Part shown: one piece after another, positions 35,045 to 43,022 of the stretch
Layout: each line of letters begins with the position of its first letter
Numbering within the stretch: position 1 is the first letter of the stretch
From: an uncultured Porphyromonadaceae bacterium
Lineage (GTDB): Bacteria > Bacteroidota > Bacteroidia > Bacteroidales > Muribaculaceae
DNA: 64,000 bases
NCBI GenBank assembly: GCA_946187345.1
Contig: CAMHQD010000011.1
Location: forward strand, 1-64,000
Direction: 5' to 3'
The notes under the pieces: generated by a model
What the model saw: only the letters and a program-made list of their open reading frames with translations
What the model was told of the DNA's origin: nothing
The model's database searches: none
Position numbers and translations under genes: made by a program

Positions 35045-35278
35045 CCTCTCGTCTATTTCCGTCTATTTACGTCTATTTTTATCTTTATATCTCCCGTGAA
35101 TTAACGTGAATTCCCGTGAATACTTTATATTTCAAAATTGGCATTATTACCTGATTTTCATAATAATAATATTTCACGAAAGTTCACGGAAATTCACGGG
35201 ATGCAATATTTTAAGAGAAAGATTTTACGGATTTCTCGTGAGAATAATAGACGGAAATAGACGGAAATAGACGAGAGG
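35045..35278. repeat. Decamer-based palindromic element C (~234 bp)
   Basis: Outer arms CCTCTCGTCTATTTCCGTC and its inverse; inner words are CCCGTGAATT and CACGGAAATT, different from elements A and B. Its right half is the reverse complement of the left half of element B. Confidence 0.85.
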
Positions 35279-35322
35279 AATTTTAATTTTGGACAGGCAA
35301 ACAACGAGTTGCGGATTTTAGG
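35215..35322. repeat. Left 108-bp inverted repeat flanking deoD
   Basis: Reverse complement of 36206-36313 with three mismatches and no gaps by eye. The outer part is shared with the decamer elements, the inner ~45 bp (through GGACAGGCAAACAACGAG) is not. Confidence 0.9.
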
Positions 35323-35342
35323 ATAATTATTGTCGGGGCAAA

Positions 35343-35381
35343 ATTTACTCTGCCCACGTGCGGCAAATGGGCAGAGTAAAT
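35343..35381 (-). terminator. Palindrome after deoD, possible terminator
   Basis: Perfect 14-bp arms (ATTTACTCTGCCCA and its complement), followed on the minus strand by TTTTGCC, 15 bases after the deoD stop. It belongs to the same family as 3817-3884. Confidence 0.6.
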
Positions 35382-35396
35382 GTGGAAAAAGTGGGG

Positions 35397-36113
35397 TTAG
35401 AGGGCGATGGCGGCCTCGAGGGCGAGGCGCATCATGTTCCGGAAGGAGTTCTGGCGGTCTTCGGCGCTGAGTTCGATTTTGCTGACGAAGGAGTCGCTGA
35501 TGGTAAGGAGGCAGGCGGCGTTCTTGCCGAGCACGTTGGCGTTCTGGAAAAGGGCGAAACTTTCCATCTCAACACACTCGACGCCGGTGCGGGCCACGGT
35601 GTCCTGCCATGTCTCTTTGTTAGGTCCGCCGTAGAAGACGTCGCTGCTGTGCACCTTGCACGGTGTACACTTGATGCCGAGTTCGGCGGCCTTGGCGAGA
35701 ATTACGTCGTTGATGTGTGCGCTAGGTTGCAGTTCGTGGGTGTCGTTGCCGTTATGCACCAGGGCGTAGGAAGAGTCGCTGTAGGCCGAACTGGCCACGA
35801 CGACGTCCTGCACCTCGAGGCGCGGCACGTAACTGCCGGCGCTGCCGATGCGGATGATGTTCTCCACGCCATAGAAGGCATAAAGTTCGTGGCTGTAGAT
35901 GCCAATGCTGGGTTGGCCCATGCCGCTGGCCATGATGGAGATGGGCTTGCCGTGGTAGGTGCCGGTGAAGCCAAACATGTTGCGCACGCTGGTGACCAAG
36001 GCGTAGTCATCGAGGAAGTTCTCTGCTACAAATTGAGCGCGCAGGGGGTCGCCGGGCATAAGCACGGTCTTGGCGAAGGCGCCTTCGGGCGCCGAAATGT
36101 GGGGAGTTGCCAT
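35397..36113 (-). CDS. deoD: Purine nucleoside phosphorylase, DeoD type
   Basis: Phosphorolyses purine (deoxy)nucleosides to base and (deoxy)ribose-1-phosphate in salvage. The 238-residue product has the usual length and motifs: MATPHISAPEGAFAKTVLMPGDPLRA with the phosphate-binding GDPLRA, GMGQPSIGIYSHEL, RIGSAGSY, and VECVEMESFALF for nucleoside binding. A consensus promoter lies upstream and a palindrome downstream. The gene with its promoter occupies almost all of the 883 bp between two 108-bp inverted repeats. Confidence 0.96.
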   Translation of the reverse strand: MATPHISAPEGAFAKTVLMPGDPLRAQFVAENFLDDYALVTSVRNMFGFTGTYHGKPISIMASGMGQPSIGIYSHELYAFYGVENIIRIGSAGSYVPRLEVQDVVVASSAYSDSSYALVHNGNDTHELQPSAHINDVILAKAAELGIKCTPCKVHSSDVFYGGPNKETWQDTVARTGVECVEMESFALFQNANVLGKNAACLLTISDSFVSKIELSAEDRQNSFRNMMRLALEAAIAL

Positions 36114-36148
36114 AGTTTTGTAAGGTTATTTAGTTGTTAGAATTTATG

Positions 36149-36180
36149 CAAAGATAGCAATTTTTTTTCGGAAGAGCAAA
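36149..36180 (-). promoter_or_regulatory. deoD promoter (TTTG-N20-TATCTTTG)
   Basis: On the minus strand TTTG (36177-36180), 20 bp, then TATCTTTG (36149-36156), 35 bp before the start codon. Confidence 0.78.
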
Positions 36181-36205
36181 ACTTGAAGACAATAAGGTCA
36201 ATAAA

Positions 36206-36313
36206 CCTAAAATCCGCAACTCGTTGTTTGCCTGTCCAAAATTAAAATTCCTCTCGTCTATTTCCGTCTATTTTCGTCTATTATTCTCATGAAAAATCCG
36301 TAAAATCTTTCTC
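36206..36313. repeat. Right 108-bp inverted repeat flanking deoD
   Basis: Partner of 35215-35322 in opposite orientation, overlapping the left arm of decamer element B. Confidence 0.9.
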
Positions 36314-36432
36314 GTAAATTTTCGTAAATATTTTATTTTCTGTTGTTTATAATTAATTTACGTGAATTTACGAAAATTTACGAGAAATACACCAATAGAT
36401 AAAAATAGACGTAAATAGACGTAAATAGACGC
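36250..36432. repeat. Decamer-based palindromic element B (~183 bp)
   Basis: Nearly the same as element A throughout, including the TTTTCTGTTGTTTAT loop. It fills most of the 356-bp spacer between deoD and the DUF486 gene. Confidence 0.88.
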
Positions 36433-36469
36433 GAAACTATCATTGGTGGCGTTTGACCGACAAAAACAG

Positions 36470-36835
36470 TTAGCGGAAGGCGAAGTAGACGGCGGCCACG
36501 AGGCAGGCAAAGGAGGCGGCGTGGTTCCAGTGGAACTGCTCGCCCTTGAAGAGCAGCATGGCAAAGACGGTAAACACCATCAGCGAGATGACCTCTTGTA
36601 TAACTTTGAGTTGAACGAGGCTGAAAGGCCCTCCAGTGCCGCTATATCCGAGGCGGTTGGCGGGAATCATGACGCTGTACTCAAAGAAGGCGAGTGCCCA
36701 ACTGAGCAGGATAACCAGCAGCAGTGGCGGGTTGTTGAGGATTTTCATGTCCTGGAGTTTGAGGTTGCCATACCAGGCGCATGTCATAAAAATGTTGCTC
36801 ACCACGAGCATGAGGATTGTTGTAATTGCTTTCAT
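36470..36835 (-). CDS. DUF486 / DMT-family small membrane protein
   Basis: A 121-residue protein with four predicted membrane helices. The sequence (MKAITTILMLVVSNIFMTCAWYGNLK, NRLGYSG, FSLVQLKVIQEVISL) matches DUF486, a family related to small drug/metabolite transporters; the substrate is unknown. The ATG overlaps the stop of the Kef-type gene by four bases (ATGA), so translation of the two is probably coupled. Confidence 0.88.
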   Translation of the reverse strand: MKAITTILMLVVSNIFMTCAWYGNLKLQDMKILNNPPLLLVILLSWALAFFEYSVMIPANRLGYSGTGGPFSLVQLKVIQEVISLMVFTVFAMLLFKGEQFHWNHAASFACLVAAVYFAFR

Positions 36836-39069
36836 TTGTTGTGTAGAGGTTTGAGTCGTTCCGGGTCGCCCACAATCCAAAGGATGTCACCCTTGCGGAA
36901 TTCGAGGTCAGGGGTCGGTTGGAGATAGTATGCGTCGGTGTCAGGATTATTGTCAGAGTCCCGCTCAACGGCAACGAGTAGTGCGCCGTAGTCTTCGCGC
37001 AGTCGCGCGTCGCGCAGCATTTTTCCCACTATCGGAGAGCCGTCCGGCAACTCGAAGTGGATAAATTTGGCCTCACCGGCGCTGGAGGCCGGCACGGCTT
37101 CGGCCTCGACGAGCGGCAGAAATGCCATGATTTGGTCGTCGGTGCCAATCACGCCCAGGATGTCGCCCGGCAGAATGCGCGTGTCGCCGCTGGGCACGGG
37201 GTAGAGTGTGCCTTCGCGCTCGATGTTCACCAGATTGATGTTGAAGCGTCGTCGCAGGTCGGCTTTGCGCAGTCGCATGCCGATGAATTCGCAGCCGTAT
37301 CCGACGGTCATGTAAGCCAAATGGAGGTCGCTGACGAGGTTGTTGTCGCGTCCGGTGCGCCGGTTCTCGGTGACGTTGACGTTGCCCATAAAGCGCTGCT
37401 CGATGTTCTGGAGGCGTTGCTTAAGCATCGGTCTAAAGAGGAACAGTCCGGCGAGGAAGACACAGATAGAGACAAGGATGGCGATATTGCCCGGGAAGAT
37501 GCGTCCCATTGTGGCGAGGATAAAGCCGAGCGAGACGAACATGCTGGCGACAGTCATGACCACCATCGGCACGTAGGAGACCTTGCCGCTGATGTTGACG
37601 AGGCGATCCACTTCGTGACGTCGCGCTCCGGCAGAGAAGATGGCGTAGAGGAATGGCGAGATGACAAAGAGGGTGATTACCGCACAAAGCGGCTCGCCCC
37701 ACGAGTGCCCCAAATGATTGACGATGACCGGCAGCAGATATTGGGTGATGACCCAGATGGCTGCCACGGTGATTGAACCGTAAATTGCCAGCCGCGCGAT
37801 ATAGCGCTTGATGATTGTTCCCCAAATAACTCTTGCCTCGCCGCGGTCTCCCTTATCGGCGCTCAGGCTGTAATGGTCCAGAGTGTCCTTGACGCGTTGT
37901 GGCAGGTGGGCGTTGATGAAGTTGTAGAACGGCTCGGCCGCTTTGATGAAATACTGTGTGGTGAAGATGGTGATAACGCTAACGCCCACTATGATGGGCA
38001 GGATGTCGTCGCTGAGCACGTCGCGCGCCTTGCCGAACTTGGCGATGATGAATGAGAACTCTCCGATTTGGGTGAGCGTGAAGCCGGCTTCGATGGCGAT
38101 TTTGAGCGGTTGGCCTGTGACGAGCATACCGAATGTGCCAAATGTGATCATTCCCAGAATCACCACGACGGCCAGCAGCAGGATAGTGCTCCAGTTGGCG
38201 ATGATGACGCTGGGGTTGACCATCATGCCGATTGAGATGAAAAAGACGGCGGCAAAGAGGTCTTTGATGGATGCCATGATGCGCTCGATGCGTCTCGCCT
38301 CAAAGGTGCCGGCAAGAATAGAGCCCATGACGAAGGCTCCGAGTTCGGCGCTGTCGAACAACTCGTCGGCGGTGAGGGCCATCAAGAAGCAGAGGCCGAT
38401 GACGAGGATGAGCATCGTCTCGTCGCTTATGACACGCCTGAAACGCTTGAATATGCTGGGCATCAAGAATATACCCACGACAAACCAAATGATGAGGAAA
38501 AAAGACAACTTGAGCACACTACCCACGATGCGGTGACCGCTGACGTTGCCCTCGGCCACGCTGGAGAGGATTACGAGCAGCACGACGGCGACAAGATCCT
38601 CGATGATAAGCACCGCAAACATGACAGGGACATAACGGCGGTGCATCATCTTGAGGTCGGTGAGCGTCTTAAGAATAATCGAGGTGGACGATGTGCAGAG
38701 CATACCGCCGAGGAAGATGCTGTTGGTGGTGTCGAAGCCCATGATATAGTGCCCGACGCAGAAGCCCAAGCCGAGCATGCCGCTGACCATAATCAGAGTG
38801 GTGACAAACGCTCCGCCGCCGGCCTGCAAGAGTTTCTTGAGACTAAACTCAAGGCCTATGGAGAAGAGGAGGAAGATCACACCTATTTCGGCCCAAAACT
38901 CAATGTTCTGTTCGTCGACTATATTAGGCAGGAAAGAGAAATATGGGCTGGCGAGAAAGCCGGCGAGGATGTATCCGAGCACTACCGGCAACTTGAGCCG
39001 GCGGAAGATAACAGTCGATACTGCCGCCAATATAAGGATAAGAGCGAGGTCTTGTATTAAGTCAGTCAT
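36832..39069 (-). CDS. Kef-type CPA2 cation:proton antiporter with two TrkA-C domains
   Basis: A 745-residue inner-membrane protein. The N-terminal ~390 residues form the Na+/H+ exchanger domain (LPVVLGYILAGFLASPY, EIGVIFLLFSIGLEFSLKKL, LAGTFEARRIERIM). Further membrane segments follow at ~425-550. Two cytoplasmic TrkA-C (RCK_C) domains end the protein (SGDTRILPGDILGVIGTDDQ and DLEFRKGDILWIVGDPER), which likely sense ligand or pH. Potassium or sodium efflux in exchange for protons is the family role; ion specificity is not visible. It is coupled to the downstream DUF486 gene. Confidence 0.9.
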   Translation of the reverse strand: MTDLIQDLALILILAAVSTVIFRRLKLPVVLGYILAGFLASPYFSFLPNIVDEQNIEFWAEIGVIFLLFSIGLEFSLKKLLQAGGGAFVTTLIMVSGMLGLGFCVGHYIMGFDTTNSIFLGGMLCTSSTSIILKTLTDLKMMHRRYVPVMFAVLIIEDLVAVVLLVILSSVAEGNVSGHRIVGSVLKLSFFLIIWFVVGIFLMPSIFKRFRRVISDETMLILVIGLCFLMALTADELFDSAELGAFVMGSILAGTFEARRIERIMASIKDLFAAVFFISIGMMVNPSVIIANWSTILLLAVVVILGMITFGTFGMLVTGQPLKIAIEAGFTLTQIGEFSFIIAKFGKARDVLSDDILPIIVGVSVITIFTTQYFIKAAEPFYNFINAHLPQRVKDTLDHYSLSADKGDRGEARVIWGTIIKRYIARLAIYGSITVAAIWVITQYLLPVIVNHLGHSWGEPLCAVITLFVISPFLYAIFSAGARRHEVDRLVNISGKVSYVPMVVMTVASMFVSLGFILATMGRIFPGNIAILVSICVFLAGLFLFRPMLKQRLQNIEQRFMGNVNVTENRRTGRDNNLVSDLHLAYMTVGYGCEFIGMRLRKADLRRRFNINLVNIEREGTLYPVPSGDTRILPGDILGVIGTDDQIMAFLPLVEAEAVPASSAGEAKFIHFELPDGSPIVGKMLRDARLREDYGALLVAVERDSDNNPDTDAYYLQPTPDLEFRKGDILWIVGDPERLKPLHNK

Positions 39070-39075
39070 TTTATT

Positions 39076-39112
39076 AATTCATAATTCATAATGCATAATT
39101 CATAATTAGGCA
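39076..39112. repeat. CATAATT heptamer array (left of the four-helix-bundle gene)
   Basis: Four or five words CATAATT/CATAATG. The array at 39505-39538 carries the reverse-complement words, so the pair is inverted around the gene. Confidence 0.85.
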
Positions 39113-39480
39113 TTACTTGGTTGATTCTGAAAGGTGGTTTTAACGATAGATGTCAGTAACCGCAATAATTCACGACAGTCATTCAAGATACTTATTGCCT
39201 GCTCTTCGGTTAAAATGCCTGTTTCCAGCATTAGTTCAAGCCAATATTCGGATTCGCTTGCCTCTTTGAGAGCCAAATTCATTTTCGATCCAAAGTCTGC
39301 GCGAGACTGGCCGCGGATTGCTTCCTTGACATTGGCTCCAACGCTTGTCCCAGATTTCAAAAGTTGGAGGTTTAGAACATAGTTAGCCCTTCTCTCTCTT
39401 AAATAGTCATATAATCTAATGCATCGGATGGCAAAAGCCTTGCTTTTGGCCGCAACTAAATTCTCATCAACCGTCTTCAT
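39106..39480 (-). CDS. IVS-type four-helix bundle protein
   Basis: About 124 residues. The pattern SKAFAIRCIRLYDYLRERRANYVLNLQLLKSGTSVGANVKEA, then GQSRADFGSKMNLALKEASESEYWLEL, is that of the four-helix bundle family found in 23S rRNA intervening sequences and related to the Avd proteins of diversity-generating retroelements. No retroelement or rRNA is near. The start at 39480 (MKTVDEN) is preferred; an in-frame Met 11 codons upstream lies inside the heptamer array. The gene is clearly richer in A+T than its neighbours and sits between inverted heptamer arrays, which suggests transfer. Its job in the cell is unknown. Confidence 0.85.
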   Translation of the reverse strand: MKTVDENLVAAKSKAFAIRCIRLYDYLRERRANYVLNLQLLKSGTSVGANVKEAIRGQSRADFGSKMNLALKEASESEYWLELMLETGILTEEQAISILNDCRELLRLLTSIVKTTFQNQPSNA

Positions 39481-39504
39481 GCGAATTCTGATATCTAAAG
39501 GATA

Positions 39505-39538
39505 ATTATGCATTATGCATTATGCATTATGAATTGTT
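39505..39538. repeat. AATTATG/CATTATG heptamer array (right of the four-helix-bundle gene)
   Basis: About five words CATTATG, inverted relative to the array at 39076-39112. It touches the stop codon of the MgtC-like gene. Confidence 0.85.
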
Positions 39539-40251
39539 TAAAGGTTGAGTTCGTTGGTGAGCGATGCGCTTGCCAAGTCAAGGTGGTCGCTCATGTCGGC
39601 GAACATTGCCGAGGGGTCCATGGCGTCGCGTGTGCGGACCATGAAGTTGATGATTGTGAGTTTGGCGTCGTAGTCATATTTGACATACTCGTCGCTGGAG
39701 TGGACACCGTGGGCCTTCATCACGTCGCGTGCTGGTTGGATGTCGGTGACGATACCGTGAAGTTTCAGGCGGACGATTTTAGCCTCCCAAAGGAAGCCCA
39801 CGCGCTGCTCAAAGCGCTCGATGTTGACAAGGATAAAGATGATTAGCAGTGTGGCGATGACCGAAATGAGATACATTCCACAGCCCACGGCCAGGCCGAT
39901 GCATGCGGCGATCCAGATGCCGGCGGCGGTGGTGAGGCCGCGCACCGAGCCTTTCATCTGAATGATGGCGCCGGCACCGAGGAAGCCAACTCCGCTAATC
40001 ACTTGCGCGGCCACTCGCCCCGGGTCGCCGTTCTTGACATTGTAAAATTCCTGAGGAATATATATCGAGATAAGCATTGCCAGGGTGGCGCCCATTGAGA
40101 TGAGGGCAAAGGTGCGCAGTCCGGCAATTTGCCCCTTGCGTCGGCGTTCCAGGCCAATCAACGCGCCAAGCGCGAGGCTGAGTAGCAACTTCGCCACGGC
40201 ATTAATCAGGGTGACATCCTGCGAGATAAGTTGTTCTATGATAGATTGCAT
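39538..40251 (-). CDS. MgtC/SapB-family membrane protein
   Basis: A 237-residue protein with about four N-terminal membrane helices and a C-terminal cytoplasmic domain. It shows the family signatures LGALIGLERRRKGQIAGLRTFALISMGA and VISGVGFLGAGAII...VRGLTTAAGIW. MgtC proteins are tied to growth in low magnesium and to ATP synthase control in pathogens; most homologues have unknown roles. The start at 40251 (MQSIIEQL) was chosen over a Met 14 codons upstream that overlaps the promoter region. Confidence 0.92.
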   Translation of the reverse strand: MQSIIEQLISQDVTLINAVAKLLLSLALGALIGLERRRKGQIAGLRTFALISMGATLAMLISIYIPQEFYNVKNGDPGRVAAQVISGVGFLGAGAIIQMKGSVRGLTTAAGIWIAACIGLAVGCGMYLISVIATLLIIFILVNIERFEQRVGFLWEAKIVRLKLHGIVTDIQPARDVMKAHGVHSSDEYVKYDYDAKLTIINFMVRTRDAMDPSAMFADMSDHLDLASASLTNELNL

Positions 40252-40290
40252 TTGTTGAATAAAAATGGTGATTGAAGAAAAAAATCGGCA

Positions 40291-40298
40291 CAAAATTA
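40291..40298 (-). promoter_or_regulatory. -7 box (TAATTTTG) for the MgtC-like gene
   Basis: Minus-strand TAATTTTG, 39 bp before the start codon, facing the queF box 22 bp away. Confidence 0.52.
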
Positions 40299-40320
40299 CT
40301 AAAAATCAACGGTAAATTAG

Positions 40321-40328
40321 TAATTTTG
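40321..40328 (+). promoter_or_regulatory. -7 box (TAATTTTG) for queF-queC
   Basis: Plus-strand TAATTTTG, 27 bp before the queF start; no clear -33 element. Confidence 0.55.
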
Positions 40329-40355
40329 CACTGAATTTGACAACAATAGCAATAA

Positions 40356-40823
40356 ATGTCACGAAACAAAGAACAATTACAGGGTGTTACCCACCTGGGC
40401 GACAAGGACAACAACTATGGCATTGACTACTCGCCGCAGTTACTCGAGGCGTTTGAGAACCTGCACCCGGGTGAGGATTATCTGGTAAAACTCGATTGCC
40501 CGGAATTCTCATCTCTGTGTCCGGTGACCGGTCAGCCAGACTTTGGCCGCATCATTATACGCTATATTCCCGACCGGCTGATGGTTGAGAGCAAGAGTCT
40601 GAAGTTGTATCTGTTCAGTTTCCGTAACCATGGCGACTTCCACGAGGACTGTGTGAATATCATCATGAAAGATTTGCAGGCGTTAATGCACCCTCGCTAC
40701 ATTGAGGTTGAGGGTCGCTTCAATGCCCGCGGCGGTATAGCAATTCATCCGTTTGCCAATCACGGCGACGATGCTCACCAGGCGATGGTGCAGGCTCGGC
40801 TGCTGGCAATGTTCAGTTTGTAG
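40356..40823 (+). CDS. queF: NADPH-dependent 7-cyano-7-deazaguanine reductase
   Basis: Reduces preQ0 to preQ1 in queuosine biosynthesis. The 155-residue unimodular (type I) form carries the active-site Cys55 and Asp62 in [11 protein letters not shown] and the family motif [22 protein letters not shown] with the substrate-binding glutamate. It is followed 34 bp later by queC, the preceding step, so the pair makes preQ1. Confidence 0.97.
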   Translation: MSRNKEQLQGVTHLGDKDNNYGIDYSPQLLEAFENLHPGEDYLVKLDCPEFSSLCPVTGQPDFGRIIIRYIPDRLMVESKSLKLYLFSFRNHGDFHEDCVNIIMKDLQALMHPRYIEVEGRFNARGGIAIHPFANHGDDAHQAMVQARLLAMFSL

Positions 40824-40862
40824 CGCGTAGCATGTGGATGAAGTGGAATTATGAATTATGAA
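40821..40862. repeat. Mixed heptamer array overlapping the queC start
   Basis: GTAGCGC, GTAGCAT and then AATTATG, AATTATG, AATTG. The last word supplies the queC start codon. Confidence 0.78.
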
Positions 40863-41532
40863 TTGTAACAAGGATGCGTTGATAGTAGTATCGGGGGGAA
40901 TGGACTCGGTGACGATGTTGCACGAGTATGCCGACGAGATAGCGTTGGCGGTGACGTTTGACTACGGCTCGCTGCAGAACGCTCGCGAGATCCCGTGCGC
41001 GGCCCGTCATTGTCGTGACCTGGGCATCCGTCACATTGTGGTACCGCTGGGCTTCATGCGCGAGCATTTCAAGAGCGCGCTGTTGGAGAGTGCCGAGGCT
41101 GTGCCCGACGGGCGCTACGACGATGAGTCGATGCGCTCGACGGTGGTGCCGTTCCGCAACGGCATCATGCTGGCCATCGCGGCCGGTATGGCCGAGAGTA
41201 ACGGTCTTCGCCGCGTGATGATTGCCAACCACAGCGGCGACCACGCGATTTACCCCGACTGCCGTCCGGCATTTGTCGAGGCGATGGGTGGCGCGATTGC
41301 AGCGGGCACCTACGAGGGCGTGACCCTGTTTGCCCCTTACACCAATATCGACAAGGCCGAGATAGCGCGCCACGGCAAGGCCTTGGGCATCGACTACTCC
41401 ACGACCTACTCGTGCTACAAGGGTGGCGTGACGCATTGTGGCACGTGCGGCACCTGCACCGAGCGGCGCGAGGCCCTCGCCGCCGCCGGCATCGATGACC
41501 CCACGGTTTATGAAACACCCCATAACAATTAG
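40858..41532 (+). CDS. queC: 7-cyano-7-deazaguanine (preQ0) synthase
   Basis: ATP-dependent conversion of 7-carboxy-7-deazaguanine to preQ0. The 224-residue protein has the PP-loop SGGMDS (12-17) and the C-terminal zinc-binding cysteines (SCYKGG...HCGTCGTC). The only usable start is the ATG at 40858, which is itself part of an AATTATG heptamer array; the ATG seven bases upstream is in another frame. It follows queF on the same strand. Confidence 0.96.
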   Translation: MNCNKDALIVVSGGMDSVTMLHEYADEIALAVTFDYGSLQNAREIPCAARHCRDLGIRHIVVPLGFMREHFKSALLESAEAVPDGRYDDESMRSTVVPFRNGIMLAIAAGMAESNGLRRVMIANHSGDHAIYPDCRPAFVEAMGGAIAAGTYEGVTLFAPYTNIDKAEIARHGKALGIDYSTTYSCYKGGVTHCGTCGTCTERREALAAAGIDDPTVYETPHNN

Positions 41533-41563
41533 CAACCAATAAATATCAACTAAAAAAGGTTTT

Positions 41564-42805
41564 ATGAAAAAGTTTTTGATTGCGGCCGTGCTGGTGGCGA
41601 TGGGTGCCACAGCGATGGCTCAGGCTGTCGAGGACAGCAAGTTTACCGACAACTTCTCGATCACCCTCAAGGGTGGTGGTGTGTCGGCGATGAAGCACTA
41701 CGCGTTCTTTGGCAACATGCGCGGTGCCGCCGGTCTGGAGTTGCGCAAGCAGATTACTCCGGTGTTCGGCCTCGGTATTGAGGGCGAGTGGACCTTTGGC
41801 ACGAGCAACTGGAACAAGCCCGGCTCGGTGTGGGGACCTTACAGTTACAACATCGTTGACCACCAGTTGGTGGGTATGTTCGGTACGGTGAACATGATGA
41901 ACCTGTTTGGCGGCTACAAGGGCACGCCGCGCCCCTTTGAACTCGAGGCAGTGCTCGGTGCCGGCTGGTGGCATGGCTACAAGCGCGGCGACTGTGGCTG
42001 GATGCCGGCCGAGAACTCATGGTACACCCGCGTTGGCTTGAACTTCAACGTGAACTTTGGCAGCGCCAAGCAGTGGACGGCCGCCTTCAAGCCGGGTATC
42101 GTGTGGGACATGAACGGCAGCGCCAACGATGTTGACCGCAAGGCCAGCAAGAGCAACCATAGCGCCTTTAACATCAACCACGCGATGGTTGAGTTGCAGT
42201 TGGGTATCACCTATCACTTCAAGAACAGCAACGGCACCCACCACTTCGCTCTTGTTGAGCGCGGTGTGCCTCAGGCCGAGTTTGACGCTTTGAACAAGCG
42301 TGTGAACGAATTGCGCGGCGCGTTGGAGGAGGTGTCGGCCCAGAGTGCTGACATGTTGGCGCAGGCCCGTCGTGACCTTGATGCCGCCAACGCCAAGAAC
42401 GCCGAGTTGCAGAAGGCCCTCACTGACTGCCAGAACCGTCCGGTTAACCCGCTGCTGATTGACAACAGCATGGAGTCGATTGAGACCAACGTGTTCTTCG
42501 CTCAGGGCAAGAGTGCCGTCACGGCCGCTCAGATGCCGAATGTGGAGCGCGTTGCCACGTTCTTGAAGAACCACAAGGACGCCACCGTCAAGATTCGCGG
42601 CTATGCCTCGCCGGAGGGCAGCAAGGAGATCAACGAGCGCCTCGCCCGTCAGCGTGCCGAGGCCGTGCGTGACCTGCTGGTGAAGAAGTACAAGATTTCG
42701 GCCAGCCGCATCGAGGCTCAGGGTCTGGGTGTTGGTGACATGTTCAGCGAGCCCGACTGGAACCGCGTGAGCGTGTGCTACATCATTGCCCCGAAGGCTA
42801 AGTAA
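41564..42805 (+). CDS. OmpA-family outer-membrane protein
   Basis: A 413-residue protein with a signal peptide (1-~20, MGATAMAQ). Residues ~25-230 look like an outer-membrane beta-barrel of alternating strands (aromatic-rich, e.g. GAGWWHGYKRGDCGW). A heptad-rich helix follows (~240-290, LNKRVNELRGALEEVSAQSADMLAQ), then an OmpA-like peptidoglycan-binding domain (~300-413) with VKIRGYASPEGSKEINERLARQRAEAV. This order is typical of Bacteroidota OmpA-like porins that tie the outer membrane to the wall. A clear terminator follows at 42828-42874. Confidence 0.93.
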   Translation: MKKFLIAAVLVAMGATAMAQAVEDSKFTDNFSITLKGGGVSAMKHYAFFGNMRGAAGLELRKQITPVFGLGIEGEWTFGTSNWNKPGSVWGPYSYNIVDHQLVGMFGTVNMMNLFGGYKGTPRPFELEAVLGAGWWHGYKRGDCGWMPAENSWYTRVGLNFNVNFGSAKQWTAAFKPGIVWDMNGSANDVDRKASKSNHSAFNINHAMVELQLGITYHFKNSNGTHHFALVERGVPQAEFDALNKRVNELRGALEEVSAQSADMLAQARRDLDAANAKNAELQKALTDCQNRPVNPLLIDNSMESIETNVFFAQGKSAVTAAQMPNVERVATFLKNHKDATVKIRGYASPEGSKEINERLARQRAEAVRDLLVKKYKISASRIEAQGLGVGDMFSEPDWNRVSVCYIIAPKAK

Positions 42806-42827
42806 TCTTTTAAGATTTCTGTTATAG

Positions 42828-42874
42828 GATTTTGGATGTTGGATAACCCATTCTGACATCCAAAATCTTTTTTT
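42828..42874 (+). terminator. Rho-independent terminator of the OmpA gene
   Basis: Perfect 12-bp arms (GATTTTGGATGT, 42828-42839; complement 42856-42867) followed by seven T. Confidence 0.88.
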
Positions 42875-42978
42875 GTATAAACGGCTGATGTCTATGGATT
42901 TATTAGTGAATGTCTAATATCTGTCATATGACATCTACCTCGGATAATAATTTTTTTTGAAAAAAAGTTGCTGAAAAA

Positions 42979-43010
42979 TTTGGTGGGTTCAAAAAAAGGT
43001 AGTACCTTTG
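42979..43010 (+). promoter_or_regulatory. tRNA-Ala promoter (TTTG-N20-TACCTTTG)
   Basis: TTTG at 42979-42982, 20 bp, TACCTTTG at 43003-43010, 12 bp before the first tRNA. Confidence 0.85.
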
Positions 43011-43022
43011 CACTCGCAATTC

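Larger units (their letters stand above)
34939..35396. other. 458-bp spacer: LRR promoter, element C and deoD terminator-like palindrome
   Basis: Contains the promoter for the LRR gene (35007-35036), decamer element C (35045-35278), the left copy of a 108-bp inverted repeat (35215-35322) and a palindrome after deoD (35343-35381). No gene is seen. Confidence 0.75.
42806..43022. other. Spacer before the tRNA-Ala pair
   Basis: Holds the OmpA terminator and the tRNA promoter; otherwise AT-rich sequence with no gene seen. Confidence 0.6.

Noticed and set aside
35323..36205. deoD segment as an insertion sequence or classic invertible promoter
   Set aside because: It contains no transposase or invertase, and its promoter points into deoD, so inversion would not switch deoD itself off.
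39076..39538. Insertion sequence around the four-helix bundle gene
   Set aside because: No transposase and no target duplication could be seen; the inverted arrays are of the general heptamer type, so only a finding is recorded.
40329..40355. preQ1 riboswitch before queF
   Set aside because: The leader after the -7 box is under 30 bases, too short for the aptamer plus an expression platform, and lacks its conserved loop.
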